From: Candidatus Saccharimonadota bacterium
GTDB taxonomy: Bacteria > Patescibacteriota > Saccharimonadia > Saccharimonadales > Saccharimonadaceae
Direction of reading: 5' to 3'
NCBI GenBank assembly: GCA_017964115.1
Contig: JAGCSL010000087.1
Coordinates: 1 to 16,409 of the forward strand
DNA: 16,409 nucleotides
Each line of letters begins with the position of its first letter. The stretch's first letter is position 1. The notes beneath the pieces were generated by a model. The model saw only the letters and a list, made by a program, of their open reading frames with translations. It was not told where the DNA came from and made no database searches. Both the position numbers and the translations under genes were made by a program. Below, piece after piece: positions 7,037-13,502 of the stretch.

Positions 7037-10036
7037 ATGAACCCTAATAGTGTGGACCAAAAAAATAGCGAGAATTTATCTGGAAATATGAATAGTGGCC
7101 AGCCGACGCAGTCGGGTGGTACTTTTGCAATGGATGTAACGAGAAATCCGCAAGCAGGAGCGCCACAATATCAGCGCCCCGCTGAGCCAGTTGTAGACCC
7201 AGCTAGAGCGGCGATGGATGGCGTAGCGCCAGCTATGGCAGGCACGATTCCATCTCGCATGAAGCATCCGAAAATTAGGTTGAAAAGAACTAAAGACACC
7301 CGCCCTGCTCCCGCTCCGATGCCGGATGAGGTTTTACCGCAAGTAAACAATAGCAATGAGATAGAACCAGAGGATAACCATAAATCTAAGACGATTGTAA
7401 TTTTGGCCATCGTAGGCGTAGTAGCTATAATAGCAATTATAGTACTCTCGATTCTTCTGAAAGGTGGTGGAATTGAGTGGAAAACTGGTTATGGTGATAT
7501 TGACTTGGAGTATATTGCGCAATCAACGGTAAAGTTGGGCGTCGAAGCAGACAGTGGCGTTTTGGACGGAATTAGTTACGATGGGAGTTGTGATAGAAAC
7601 GAAAAGATTAAAAAGCCAGAACGCGACGGCAATGACGTAAAGTGGGACTTGTCTGAAGGTGTTGGTAAGTGTACTTTGAGGGCAAGATATCAGTTGAGGA
7701 CAATAGAAAAAACTTTCACAGTTGTATCTAGGAATATTGAACGTGAGTCTTTAGGCTTGGAGGACATTTATCGTACTAAGATAAGCCAAGACGCCGACGA
7801 TGACGGCGACGGCCTAACAAATAAACGCGAGAAAACCATCAACACTAAAATTGATTTGACGGATTCGGATGGTGATGGACTAGCGGACGGTTATGAGGTG
7901 AATACTCTAAAAACGGATCCACTGAAGTCTGATTCGGATGGTGATGGTTTGAATGATGGTAGCGAGGTGAAGCTAGGCTACAATCCGACGAAGGCCGATT
8001 CAAAGGGCGATGGCGTAAAGGATGGAGAAAGAAAACTAAGCTATACCTATAAGAGTGATAGCGCAACCTTGAAGCTAAGTGGTAAAGGCGACATAGCTAA
8101 TACGACGATTGATATAACAAAAGGTGCAGCCCTAAGCAAGAAGACTGGATTAATACCGAGACTCTATAGTTTTTATACGGCAGGAAAAACGGATGAGATA
8201 AAGGTCATAATTTCTTATACAGATGAACAGTTATCTAGCGCGAAGATTAAAGAAAAAGATTTAACGATATATCGTTATGATTTAAGTGATGCAAAATATG
8301 AGAAAGTTGATACGAAGATAGATTCTAATAATAAGACCGTAAGCGCTACCCTGACCGATTTAAGTTCTTATTATGTGGTTGGTTCAAAGAGTGGCGCTAA
8401 GCTTGATAGTAAAGGTTCAGAAATTATGTTTGTGCTCGATAATTCTTGGAGCATGTACACAAACGAACAGTATAAGAAACTGAATAATGGCCAAGACCAT
8501 AAGAATAAACTGGAAGCGAGCGATCCAGATGGACGACGTTTTAAGCTGACGAAGGAACTAGCGGAAAAGCTTGATAAAAAAGGCGTAAAAATTGGTGTTG
8601 GCGAGTTTAGCGGCGATTATGCGACCGTAAAGAAAGTCGGAACGAGTATAGAAGACCTAAAAACTACACTTGACGGTATGAACGAGCATTTCCATATTAA
8701 GCAATCAGGTACAAATATTACCGACGCCATTAGAGGTGGTGCGAAAGAGTTGTCTTCAAGCGCTAATTTAAAAACTCTGATTGTATTGACGGACGGAAAA
8801 GACAATAAAGGGCTCGCGTCAGTAGCTTATAGCCTAGCATCAGAGATGGCGAATAAAAATATCCGCGTTTGCGTATTAGGCTTTGGCGAAGGCGCATATA
8901 GTGACGAAGTATCGATTATTACCGATAGAACTGGCTGTAAATACTTCTCTAGCTCGGACGTGACTGGTTTGGATGAGGTGTTTAATAATTTGGAAGTATT
9001 ACTGAATGATGAGTTAGCCGATGTGGATGGTGACGGAAAGATGGACGGATATGTGATGGCCGACAGCGGCTTTATGGTGACACGTGACGGCTTTTCCTTT
9101 AGGAATTATAGCTCCGACTTAATGACGAATGGGCACTGCTACGGCATGGCCACGTTTGCGCAATTATACTATTCGAAGAAGATGCCGTTGCGGCATAACC
9201 CGATTACGGCGGCTGGTTTAACTTCGTATAGTTACAATCTGAATTGGTCTTACTTTAAAGATTATCAGAACTTATATGACTATAAATTGCAGACGAATGC
9301 GTTGAAATACGTGCCACAGTTTGGTGCGGAATATTTTGGCGAGCAAGAAGCAGTTAATAAATACTCTGTAAAAGATGGTGCAATTACTTATAGCGATAAG
9401 ATTAGAGCCGAGATTGATAAGACGGGGATTTTTGGTTATTACAAGAGTAATACGAAAGAAAAATCTGATGTACAGATGCAGAAATATGGCTTTTCATATA
9501 ATTCTATAGAGAAAGCACGCTTAAACGAAACTAAGATGCAAAGTAGCGCTACGATGAATGATATCGATCGAAGCTTGATGAATGCAATTTTTGCAAGCCA
9601 AATTCGTCAGGCATCCGTAAAAATGTACAGTTCTGGTAGTGCGATTGGCATAGATGGTGCAATTTCACGGACAGCGTCGAAACAGATGACTAATTCGAAT
9701 GACTTTATGGATTTGTTAGCATCGAGAATGCGCAAGCATGAAGCGCCGGTTATTTTGGCTTACTTCTCTGGTGGCTTGCATGCGATGAACGCAATCAACT
9801 TGATTCAAGATGCAAAAGATTCAAACCACTACTATATTGGCGTATATGATAGTAACTATCCAGGCGAAAAACGTTATCTCGAATTGAAGTGTAGTAAATA
9901 CAGTTGTACGACCAAATCAAATGATTATTATAGTGAATCGGGTGAAGTAATTCGGATATCAATTTCGCAGGCGGAAGATTTGAGACACTTTGAAGAAATT
10001 GTCGTTGAAGAGCCAGAATATTACGACGAAAACTAG
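7037..10036 (+). CDS. Anchored surface protein: calcium-binding repeats, VWA domain, putative papain-like peptidase region
   Basis: 999 residues, predicted N-in and mostly extracellular. Order: disordered Pro/Asn-rich tail (1-115), transmembrane helix (about 118-141), an extracellular beta-type segment with two Cys (C185, C212), Asp-rich thrombospondin-type-3-like repeats (about 252-330; DADDDGDGL, DSDGDGLADG, DSDGDGLNDG), a linker, a von Willebrand A domain (about 463-655), another calcium loop DVDGDGKMDG, then about 330 residues of C-terminal domain. The VWA metal site is complete: DNSWS (D468, S470, S472), T559 in SGTNITD and D586 in LTDGKD, so metal-dependent ligand binding is likely. The C-terminal domain has NGHCYGMA (C701), GGLHAMNAI (H915) and GVYDSNYPGEKR (D938): the order and spacing suit a Cys-His-Asp peptidase of papain/C39-like fold, but this is inferred from motifs alone. 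It has its own promoter and ends sharing a CTAG with the convergent gene. Confidence 0.88.
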   Translation: MNPNSVDQKNSENLSGNMNSGQPTQSGGTFAMDVTRNPQAGAPQYQRPAEPVVDPARAAMDGVAPAMAGTIPSRMKHPKIRLKRTKDTRPAPAPMPDEVLPQVNNSNEIEPEDNHKSKTIVILAIVGVVAIIAIIVLSILLKGGGIEWKTGYGDIDLEYIAQSTVKLGVEADSGVLDGISYDGSCDRNEKIKKPERDGNDVKWDLSEGVGKCTLRARYQLRTIEKTFTVVSRNIERESLGLEDIYRTKISQDADDDGDGLTNKREKTINTKIDLTDSDGDGLADGYEVNTLKTDPLKSDSDGDGLNDGSEVKLGYNPTKADSKGDGVKDGERKLSYTYKSDSATLKLSGKGDIANTTIDITKGAALSKKTGLIPRLYSFYTAGKTDEIKVIISYTDEQLSSAKIKEKDLTIYRYDLSDAKYEKVDTKIDSNNKTVSATLTDLSSYYVVGSKSGAKLDSKGSEIMFVLDNSWSMYTNEQYKKLNNGQDHKNKLEASDPDGRRFKLTKELAEKLDKKGVKIGVGEFSGDYATVKKVGTSIEDLKTTLDGMNEHFHIKQSGTNITDAIRGGAKELSSSANLKTLIVLTDGKDNKGLASVAYSLASEMANKNIRVCVLGFGEGAYSDEVSIITDRTGCKYFSSSDVTGLDEVFNNLEVLLNDELADVDGDGKMDGYVMADSGFMVTRDGFSFRNYSSDLMTNGHCYGMATFAQLYYSKKMPLRHNPITAAGLTSYSYNLNWSYFKDYQNLYDYKLQTNALKYVPQFGAEYFGEQEAVNKYSVKDGAITYSDKIRAEIDKTGIFGYYKSNTKEKSDVQMQKYGFSYNSIEKARLNETKMQSSATMNDIDRSLMNAIFASQIRQASVKMYSSGSAIGIDGAISRTASKQMTNSNDFMDLLASRMRKHEAPVILAYFSGGLHAMNAINLIQDAKDSNHYYIGVYDSNYPGEKRYLELKCSKYSCTTKSNDYYSESGEVIRISISQAEDLRHFEEIVVEEPEYYDEN

Positions 10037-10713
10037 AGATTCTTGACGAATTCATTGAAGAGGCGAGTAGATGGCTCGTCGGTGAAATATTCAGGGTGCC
10101 ACTGGACGCCGATAATGAACTTCTTCCCTGGCATTTCGACGCCTTCAATGAGACCGTCGATGGAGCTGGCGTTAATGATAAGATTATTGAAATTGAATTT
10201 TACGCAATAGTGATGAACGCTGTTGACTAATATTTCGTCCTGTTTGATGATCTGATGCAGTTTTGTTCCGGGGGTGATGTAGTTTGTATGGGCATATTCG
10301 CGTGCTCCGCAATGATGGGCATCTCCTGAGACAAAGGTGAGCTTCGGTTTAGATTTTTCAGCGTAGAGACTGCAGAGACATTGGAAGCCGGCGCAGATAG
10401 CGAGTAGTGGCTTGTCTTCTTTGACGGCGTGCTGAATGATATATGCGTCGGAATTGAACCAACTGGAACCGCCCGGAGCGATAAAGCCATCGCATTGATT
10501 CAGAATGTGATTGAGGCGGACTTTGTCAGATTGAGTGAAAATGTCGCCGTTCTTTTTAAGATCGCAATAGATTTCGTCTCCTGTAGGAAGAATGAGAATA
10601 GGCACGACATTCTTGTATGGTGCAAGAGCGCGGCGGACAAAATCGTTAACTTGAAAGATTTCTTGTTTAGTGTAGTTGCGATATGCCCTACCGATGATGC
10701 CGACGGTTTTCAT
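10033..10713 (-). CDS. Class I glutamine-amidotransferase-fold hydrolase (peptidase C26, PuuD-like)
   Basis: 226-residue cytoplasmic hydrolase of the gamma-glutamyl-GABA hydrolase type; the family cleaves gamma-glutamyl amide bonds. The triad is visible: nucleophile C107 in LLAICAGFQ, and H206 and E208 in GVQWHPEYF. Further signatures are DGFIAPGGSSWF (75-86) for the oxyanion region and VNSVHHYCV (163-171), typical of the C26 group. No synthetase partner domain is present, so it is a stand-alone hydrolase. The true substrate is unknown; polyamine, folate or peptidoglycan gamma-glutamyl bonds are all possible. It has its own promoter with a -10 so close to the ATG that the mRNA would carry only about 4 leader bases. 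The stop codon overlaps that of the convergent surface-protein gene. Confidence 0.88.
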   Translation of the reverse strand: MKTVGIIGRAYRNYTKQEIFQVNDFVRRALAPYKNVVPILILPTGDEIYCDLKKNGDIFTQSDKVRLNHILNQCDGFIAPGGSSWFNSDAYIIQHAVKEDKPLLAICAGFQCLCSLYAEKSKPKLTFVSGDAHHCGAREYAHTNYITPGTKLHQIIKQDEILVNSVHHYCVKFNFNNLIINASSIDGLIEGVEMPGKKFIIGVQWHPEYFTDEPSTRLFNEFVKNL

Positions 10714-10723
10714 AACTATGAAA

Positions 10724-10729
10724 ATTATA
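10724..10729 (-). promoter_or_regulatory. -10 box of the C26 hydrolase gene
   Basis: Minus-strand TATAAT at 10729-10724, with a weak TTTATA 17 bp upstream (10752-10747). Predicted start of transcription near 10717, only about 4 nt before the ATG at 10713. No ribosome binding site is present, which fits a near-leaderless mRNA. Confidence 0.6.
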
Positions 10730-10766
10730 TCTTATACGACATGTTTTATAAAGCTTATGGAAAAGC

Positions 10767-11618
10767 CTAGCTAAGCCAGAGACTGACGCAGCGAATATAT
10801 CCTCCGCCCTCTTTGAGCTCGGTCACATCTGGCGTGAGGCAAATGAGACCACGTTTTTCTAGCTCAGCCTGGAGCTTTGGCGCTTTATTGGACATAATGA
10901 CATGTTTGCCGGTGCTAACGAGGTTATTAGCAAAGCCTTTAGTGCACTCTTCAAAGTCGACTTTGATTTTGTCGAGATCAGTAAGAGCCTCGATTTTTTG
11001 ATTTGATTCTTCATCGAGAGCGTCTGGGCAATACGCGATAGTATGTTCATCGATAACAGAGATAGCAAGGTCAAGATCGTACCAGAAGCTGTCGGCATGA
11101 TTAGTAAAGGGGTTGATATGCTCAGTACCATCTTCATTAAGCTGCGGTTTGGCATGAACCTGAATGAGCTCTAGGCCAAGAGTCTGAGCTGCAAATTGTT
11201 GCGCTTCGGGATCAGAACGATAGCCGCGACCACCAAATAGATACTTGCCGCAACGAAGCGAATCGCCTTGGCCGGAATAGAGATAATTACCTGGTACTTG
11301 AATACATTTAATACCCTGCTCTTCGAGGCATTTTTTGGCGTAGGTTTCTTCAGCTTTGCGGGCTTCGGGGAGACGTGCCATCACGGCAACACCGTCTTTA
11401 ATGAGGGCCCAGTTGGCAGTATAGACGCCATCTTGGCAATCCTTAGGTGGGTCTACTTTGACTAGTTCAATGCCGGCTTGTTCGAAACACTTGAGTATTT
11501 CGGCATGCTCGGCTTTGGCTTTTTCGACGTCGATACCCTTGCTGGTGTAGTAAGGGTTGATTTCGTAGGTGTCTGCAAAATAGTCGGCACCAGAAACTAG
11601 AAGTTTTTGATTAATCAT
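10767..11618 (-). CDS. Amidinotransferase-fold enzyme (DDAH / arginine-deiminase-like)
   Basis: 283 residues of the guanidino-group-modifying superfamily, which cleaves or transfers guanidino groups of arginine derivatives through a covalent Cys intermediate. Visible signatures: DGVYTANWAL (63-72, the usual acidic substrate-side motif), SGQGDSLRCGKYLFGGRGYR (115-134, the G-x-G-D and GxGxR block), NHADSFWYDLDL with the likely catalytic H174, and C-terminal GGGYIRCVSLWL with nucleophile C277. The size fits dimethylarginine dimethylaminohydrolase better than full arginine deiminase (about 400). The exact substrate (arginine, methylarginine or another guanidine) is not settled. It is translated from an AAAGGAA site inside the end of the upstream Mur-like gene, 8 bp away, so the two are one unit. 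Arginine deiminase activity is reported in Saccharibacteria, but this protein is a different branch. Confidence 0.88.
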   Translation of the reverse strand: MINQKLLVSGADYFADTYEINPYYTSKGIDVEKAKAEHAEILKCFEQAGIELVKVDPPKDCQDGVYTANWALIKDGVAVMARLPEARKAEETYAKKCLEEQGIKCIQVPGNYLYSGQGDSLRCGKYLFGGRGYRSDPEAQQFAAQTLGLELIQVHAKPQLNEDGTEHINPFTNHADSFWYDLDLAISVIDEHTIAYCPDALDEESNQKIEALTDLDKIKVDFEECTKGFANNLVSTGKHVIMSNKAPKLQAELEKRGLICLTPDVTELKEGGGYIRCVSLWLS

Positions 11619-11626
11619 GAATTCCT

Positions 11627-12349
11627 TTAACTAATTTTAGGTTCGTAATCGGCAATGCCGTCGACGATATTATCGATGTCTGCACCAAGGGCGAAGCCAG
11701 TCAGCGCAGCGGCAGCCATATAATTGACGGCGGATTCGCTAGCAACGTAAGTAGCTACATCGAAGCTACGGCCACTATAGGTGACATTAGCTTCGGTGCC
11801 CATCTTGTAGAGTTTTTGGCGATTAATGCGGAGATCGCAATCATGATCGTGGCCGTAAGTGAAAGTTGCGGTTTTGGTCGGGTATTTAGAGTAGATTTCG
11901 TATTTAATGTTGTCGTCGCGGCAGATGATACTGAAATACGGTTCGGTATTAAATAGAATGGATTGTGCATCGTGATCGCTGACGTCTGGGGCGCCAGTGC
12001 CATCTTCAGTAAGAACGGCAGCGTAAATTGGTAGGCCGTAGAAAATATGATTAGCTAATGCGACGCTATCAACAGATATAACAACGTGGTCGGCGCCAGT
12101 CTTCCAAATTTTGTAGATTTGCTTATACAACTCGGAAGTAGTTTTTGGGTCAACAATAAGACCGGTTTTGGTATCGCGTGATTTGATAATTTCTTGAATA
12201 AAGTGGGCGGTTGTATCGCGACCATTTACGCCAGTAACGGCAATGATTTTGAGGTCTTTACCGGGATTACTATAATAAGTGGCAAGGAATTTTGCCTTGG
12301 CTTTTTGAAGTTTTGGTTTAAGTCCGGATGTCTTCTTTTGCTCTGCCAT
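11627..12349 (-). CDS. Degenerate Mur-ligase central-domain protein (probable pseudoenzyme)
   Basis: 240 residues resembling only the central domain of MurE. It aligns with the ligase at 5701-6966 from a similar N-terminal lead into LKIIAVTGVNGRDTTAHF, where the P-loop GTNGKTTT has become GVNGRDTT: the ATP-binding Lys is now Arg (R44) and the next Thr is Asp. Later, HVVISVDSVALANHIFYGLP matches the LTSHAMAQHRSLG region, but the THEHLDYH His motif and the carbamylated Lys (YRDAKRRLF) are gone. The C-terminal ligase domain is absent. No frameshift is present, so it looks like a maintained non-catalytic paralogue that may bind a nucleotide or precursor, or regulate the partner enzyme. First gene of a unit with the DDAH-fold enzyme. 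No ribosome site; the promoter places the transcript start on the ATG. Confidence 0.82.
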   Translation of the reverse strand: MAEQKKTSGLKPKLQKAKAKFLATYYSNPGKDLKIIAVTGVNGRDTTAHFIQEIIKSRDTKTGLIVDPKTTSELYKQIYKIWKTGADHVVISVDSVALANHIFYGLPIYAAVLTEDGTGAPDVSDHDAQSILFNTEPYFSIICRDDNIKYEIYSKYPTKTATFTYGHDHDCDLRINRQKLYKMGTEANVTYSGRSFDVATYVASESAVNYMAAAALTGFALGADIDNIVDGIADYEPKIS

Positions 12350-12355
12350 AAAAAT

Positions 12356-12364
12356 AGTATATCA
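12356..12364 (-). promoter_or_regulatory. Extended -10 promoter of the Mur-like/DDAH-like unit, leaderless
   Basis: Minus-strand TGA followed by TATACT (-10 at 12361-12356). Counting 7 bp on from the box puts +1 at 12349, the A of the ATG. No Shine-Dalgarno is visible. It lies back to back with the plus-strand tRNA-Arg promoter at 12380-12388. Confidence 0.62.
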
Positions 12365-12379
12365 TCTCTTGAAAAAATG

Positions 12380-12388
12380 TGCTATAAT
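12380..12388 (+). promoter_or_regulatory. Extended -10 promoter of the tRNA-Arg transcript
   Basis: TGC followed by perfect TATAAT (12383-12388), the same extended -10 as at 7009-7017. Predicted start near 12395, giving a leader of about 90 nt before the tRNA. No good -35. Confidence 0.62.
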
Positions 12389-12394
12389 ATGGTC

Positions 12395-12484
12395 CATCAC
12401 GCTTTGCCTCTCGGCTAGTGCGATGATCTTTTAATCTTTGAACGGTGGACAAGTACTTACAACTAGTGGGTACTATCCACATAT
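12395..12484 (+). other. Structured leader upstream of tRNA-Arg
   Basis: Two hairpins can be drawn. The first is built on CGC-GCC-TCTC-GGC-GCG around 12400-12422. The second is stronger: GTGGA (12445-12449) with TCCAC (12476-12480), and inside it AGTAC (12452-12456) with GTACT (12470-12474). No coding potential is apparent. It may be a 5' leader removed by RNase P or a small RNA of its own; no known family was recognised. Confidence 0.4.
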
Positions 12485-12561
12485 GTGCCCGTAGCTCAGT
12501 TGGATAGAGCGTCAGCTTGCGGAGCTGAAGGTCGTACGTTCGAATCGTATCGGGCATACCA
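12485..12561 (+). tRNA. tRNA-Arg (anticodon GCG)
   Basis: Complete cloverleaf: acceptor GTGCCCG / CGGGCAT (one G-U), D arm GCTC-AGTTGGATA-GAGC with A20 (an arginine identity base), anticodon arm TCAGC-TTGCGGA-GCTGA, T arm GTACG-TTCGAAT-CGTAT, discriminator A and an encoded CCA (12559-12561). The anticodon is GCG, reading CGC and CGU. Most bacteria read these with an A34 tRNA deaminated to inosine, so a G34 form is uncommon. Confidence 0.95.
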
Positions 12562-12670
12562 TATTTGCTGAAGAAATCGTCTATCTTGGCATTTTTCTCT
12601 TCTTGCTCGACCAAAAGTCGCGCTTCAAAGAGAGAAAATACCAACCTAGGCGATTTTTTCTAGCAAATAT
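12561..12670. repeat. ~110-nt long imperfect inverted repeat abutting tRNA-Arg
   Basis: The ends ATATTTGCT (12561-12569) and AGCAAATAT (12662-12670) are exact reverse complements. The arms stay complementary inward for about 40 more positions with G-U pairs, a few mismatches and single-base bulges (ATCG/CGAT, TTGGCATTTTTCTCTT against AAGAGAGAAAATACCAA), and close in an apical hairpin CGAC-CAAAA-GTCG (12608-12620). The first base is the final A of the tRNA CCA. It could be a small inverted-repeat (MITE-like) insertion or a long RNA hairpin used in tRNA 3' processing or termination. Confidence 0.8.
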
Positions 12671-12725
12671 TTCTATTTATGAGGCGCGCTTCGCTCGGAG
12701 AAATTACCAACCTGCGGTTTTTGTA
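12620..12725 (+). repeat. Two degenerate direct repeats downstream of tRNA-Arg
   Basis: Copy 1 (12620-12659) and copy 2 (12686-12725) share GCGCTTC, then GAGAAA, TACCAACCT, a GCG and a T run, at 66-nt spacing. Copy 1 is also the right arm of the long inverted repeat, so copy 2 may be a remnant of a second element. Confidence 0.6.
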
Positions 12726-12733
12726 TGAAAATG

Positions 12734-12783
12734 AAAAACCCCGAAGGGTTCGAGCGATGAAGCTCTAGTCTTCGGGGATTTTT
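12734..12783. terminator. Bidirectional Rho-independent terminator
   Basis: Stem AAAAACCCCGAAG (12734-12746) with CTTCGGGG-A-TTTTT (12770-12783); an inner hairpin GAGC-GATGAA-GCTC sits in the loop. T runs flank it on both strands, so it can end both the tRNA-Arg transcript and the convergent membrane-protein gene. Confidence 0.85.
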
Positions 12784-12793
12784 GATGTGCCGA

Positions 12794-13219
12794 TTAGGAT
12801 GCGGTTTTTTTGCTACGTTTGTAGTAGCGATACGCTTCGAAGAGATAGCACTCTGAGTTAGCTGTATAGATTGTAAACGCCACCCAATTAAATAGACGAA
12901 TGTCTCCTGAGCATAGAACCCGTGCATGCAGAAAAGCCATGATACCCCACGGGATTGCTGCGGCAATGTACCATTTTATAGTTGGCTGCCAATCCTTTGA
13001 CGTAGTGATTGCAACATAGATGCTGCGAACTACTACGATGACAAGTGCTCCTACGAAGAGAGCCATGCGGATTTCAAATGGCGGCCACCAGACGTTATTT
13101 ACAAATCCGATAATTGCGACGGACAGCATGATGAACCATCCGAACAGAGCGTTTATTACTCTGAGTGGCTTCATGCTTCCAGTTTTCTTGTTTTTTCTGG
13201 GTTTTTCTCTATCGATCAT
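12794..13219 (-). CDS. Small four-helix membrane protein, unknown function
   Basis: 141 residues with a basic N-terminus (MIDREKPRKNKKTGSMKPLR), about four hydrophobic helices (roughly 21-41, 50-72, 82-98, 108-125) and a basic C-terminus (YRYYKRSKKTAS), implying both ends face the cytoplasm. No family or catalytic motif is recognised. An AGAAGGG-type ribosome site precedes the ATG inside a stretch that can pair with CTCACCCT just upstream. A candidate promoter lies about 200 bp upstream, so the mRNA would have a long structured leader. It ends just before the bidirectional terminator. Confidence 0.75.
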   Translation of the reverse strand: MIDREKPRKNKKTGSMKPLRVINALFGWFIMLSVAIIGFVNNVWWPPFEIRMALFVGALVIVVVRSIYVAITTSKDWQPTIKWYIAAAIPWGIMAFLHARVLCSGDIRLFNWVAFTIYTANSECYLFEAYRYYKRSKKTAS

Positions 13220-13301
13220 TTTCTTTGCCCTTCTCCCCTTTGAGGGTGAGACTACGACTCAGTGTCGCGCTGATGTTGCTTGCGTGACGAGTAATGGTCT
13301 A

Positions 13302-13356
13302 CTCGGGTCAGCATTTAATCGTCAAATTAGATTTGGCAAATAAATGCTGACTCGAG
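13302..13356. repeat. 55-nt near-perfect inverted repeat
   Basis: CTCGGGTCAGCATTTA (13302-13317) pairs with TAAATGCTGACTCGAG (13341-13356) with a single mismatch, which is G-U on the plus-strand RNA. A second stem GTCAAAT/ATTTGGC (13321-13337) closes on a TAG loop. It has no T run, so it is not a terminator; it is more likely an RNA structure in the leader or a protein or recombination site. Confidence 0.85.
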
Positions 13357-13421
13357 GTGGCTAAAGAAAATTTGATTAATCGGTCATCTAAATGTGCGTG
13401 GCTCTTAAAGATAAAAGCCAT
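13308..13421 (-). CDS. Possible 37-residue leaderless ORF in the leader
   Basis: From the ATG at 13421 the minus strand reads MAFIFKSHAHLDDRLIKFSL followed by 17 more residues to a TGA at 13310-13308. The candidate extended -10 places +1 exactly on this ATG, as for two other minus-strand genes here. The product resembles nothing known, its 3' half is the 55-nt hairpin, and it would be the only TGA stop among the genes. It could be a leader peptide, or chance. Confidence 0.25.
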   Translation of the reverse strand: MAFIFKSHAHLDDRLIKFSLATSSQHLFAKSNLTIKC

Positions 13422-13427
13422 AATAGT

Positions 13428-13436
13428 ATTTTAGCA
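13428..13436 (-). promoter_or_regulatory. Extended -10 promoter for the leader/membrane-protein transcript
   Basis: Minus-strand TGC followed by TAAAAT (-10 at 13433-13428); +1 is predicted at 13421. The identical element TGCTAAAAT occurs at 15414-15406. Confidence 0.55.
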
Positions 13437-13473
13437 TAAACGTATTAAAAAGTCAAGTGGCTTAAGAGAAAGG

Positions 13474-13502
13474 AAAACCCCCGACCTTTTTAGGGGCCGG
13501 GG
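13474..13502 (-). terminator. Possible minus-strand terminator
   Basis: On the minus strand CCCCGGCC pairs with GGTCGGGG (8 bp including one G-U) around CCTAAAAA, followed by GTTTTCC. On the plus strand the stem has an A-C mismatch and no T run. No recognised gene precedes it on the minus strand, so a short RNA starting within 13500-13560 is one explanation. The rest of the 13437-13610 gap holds no convincing gene. Confidence 0.4.

Larger units (their letters stand above)
13220..13421 (-). promoter_or_regulatory. Long structured 5' leader of the membrane-protein gene (candidate regulatory RNA)
   Basis: Minus-strand transcript predicted from about 13421 to the ATG at 13219. It contains a 55-nt hairpin (13302-13356: 16-bp outer stem, inner GTCAAAT/ATTTGGC stem), then a CGAC-ACTGA-GTCG hairpin, then CTCACCC able to pair with GGGGAG at the ribosome site. 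This layout resembles an RNA switch acting on translation, but no known class is recognised. Confidence 0.4.

Noticed and set aside
12318..12644. A 108-residue minus-strand open frame
   Set aside because: It runs antisense through the whole tRNA-Arg gene and its leader, and has no ribosome site; it is a chance frame.
12620..12725. CRISPR-like repeat pair
   Set aside because: Only two degenerate copies, one embedded in an inverted repeat, with no spacer regularity and no cas genes.
13302..13356. Integron attC or dif-type recombination site
   Set aside because: The hairpin lacks the conserved core boxes of attC, does not match a dif consensus and has no recombinase gene nearby.
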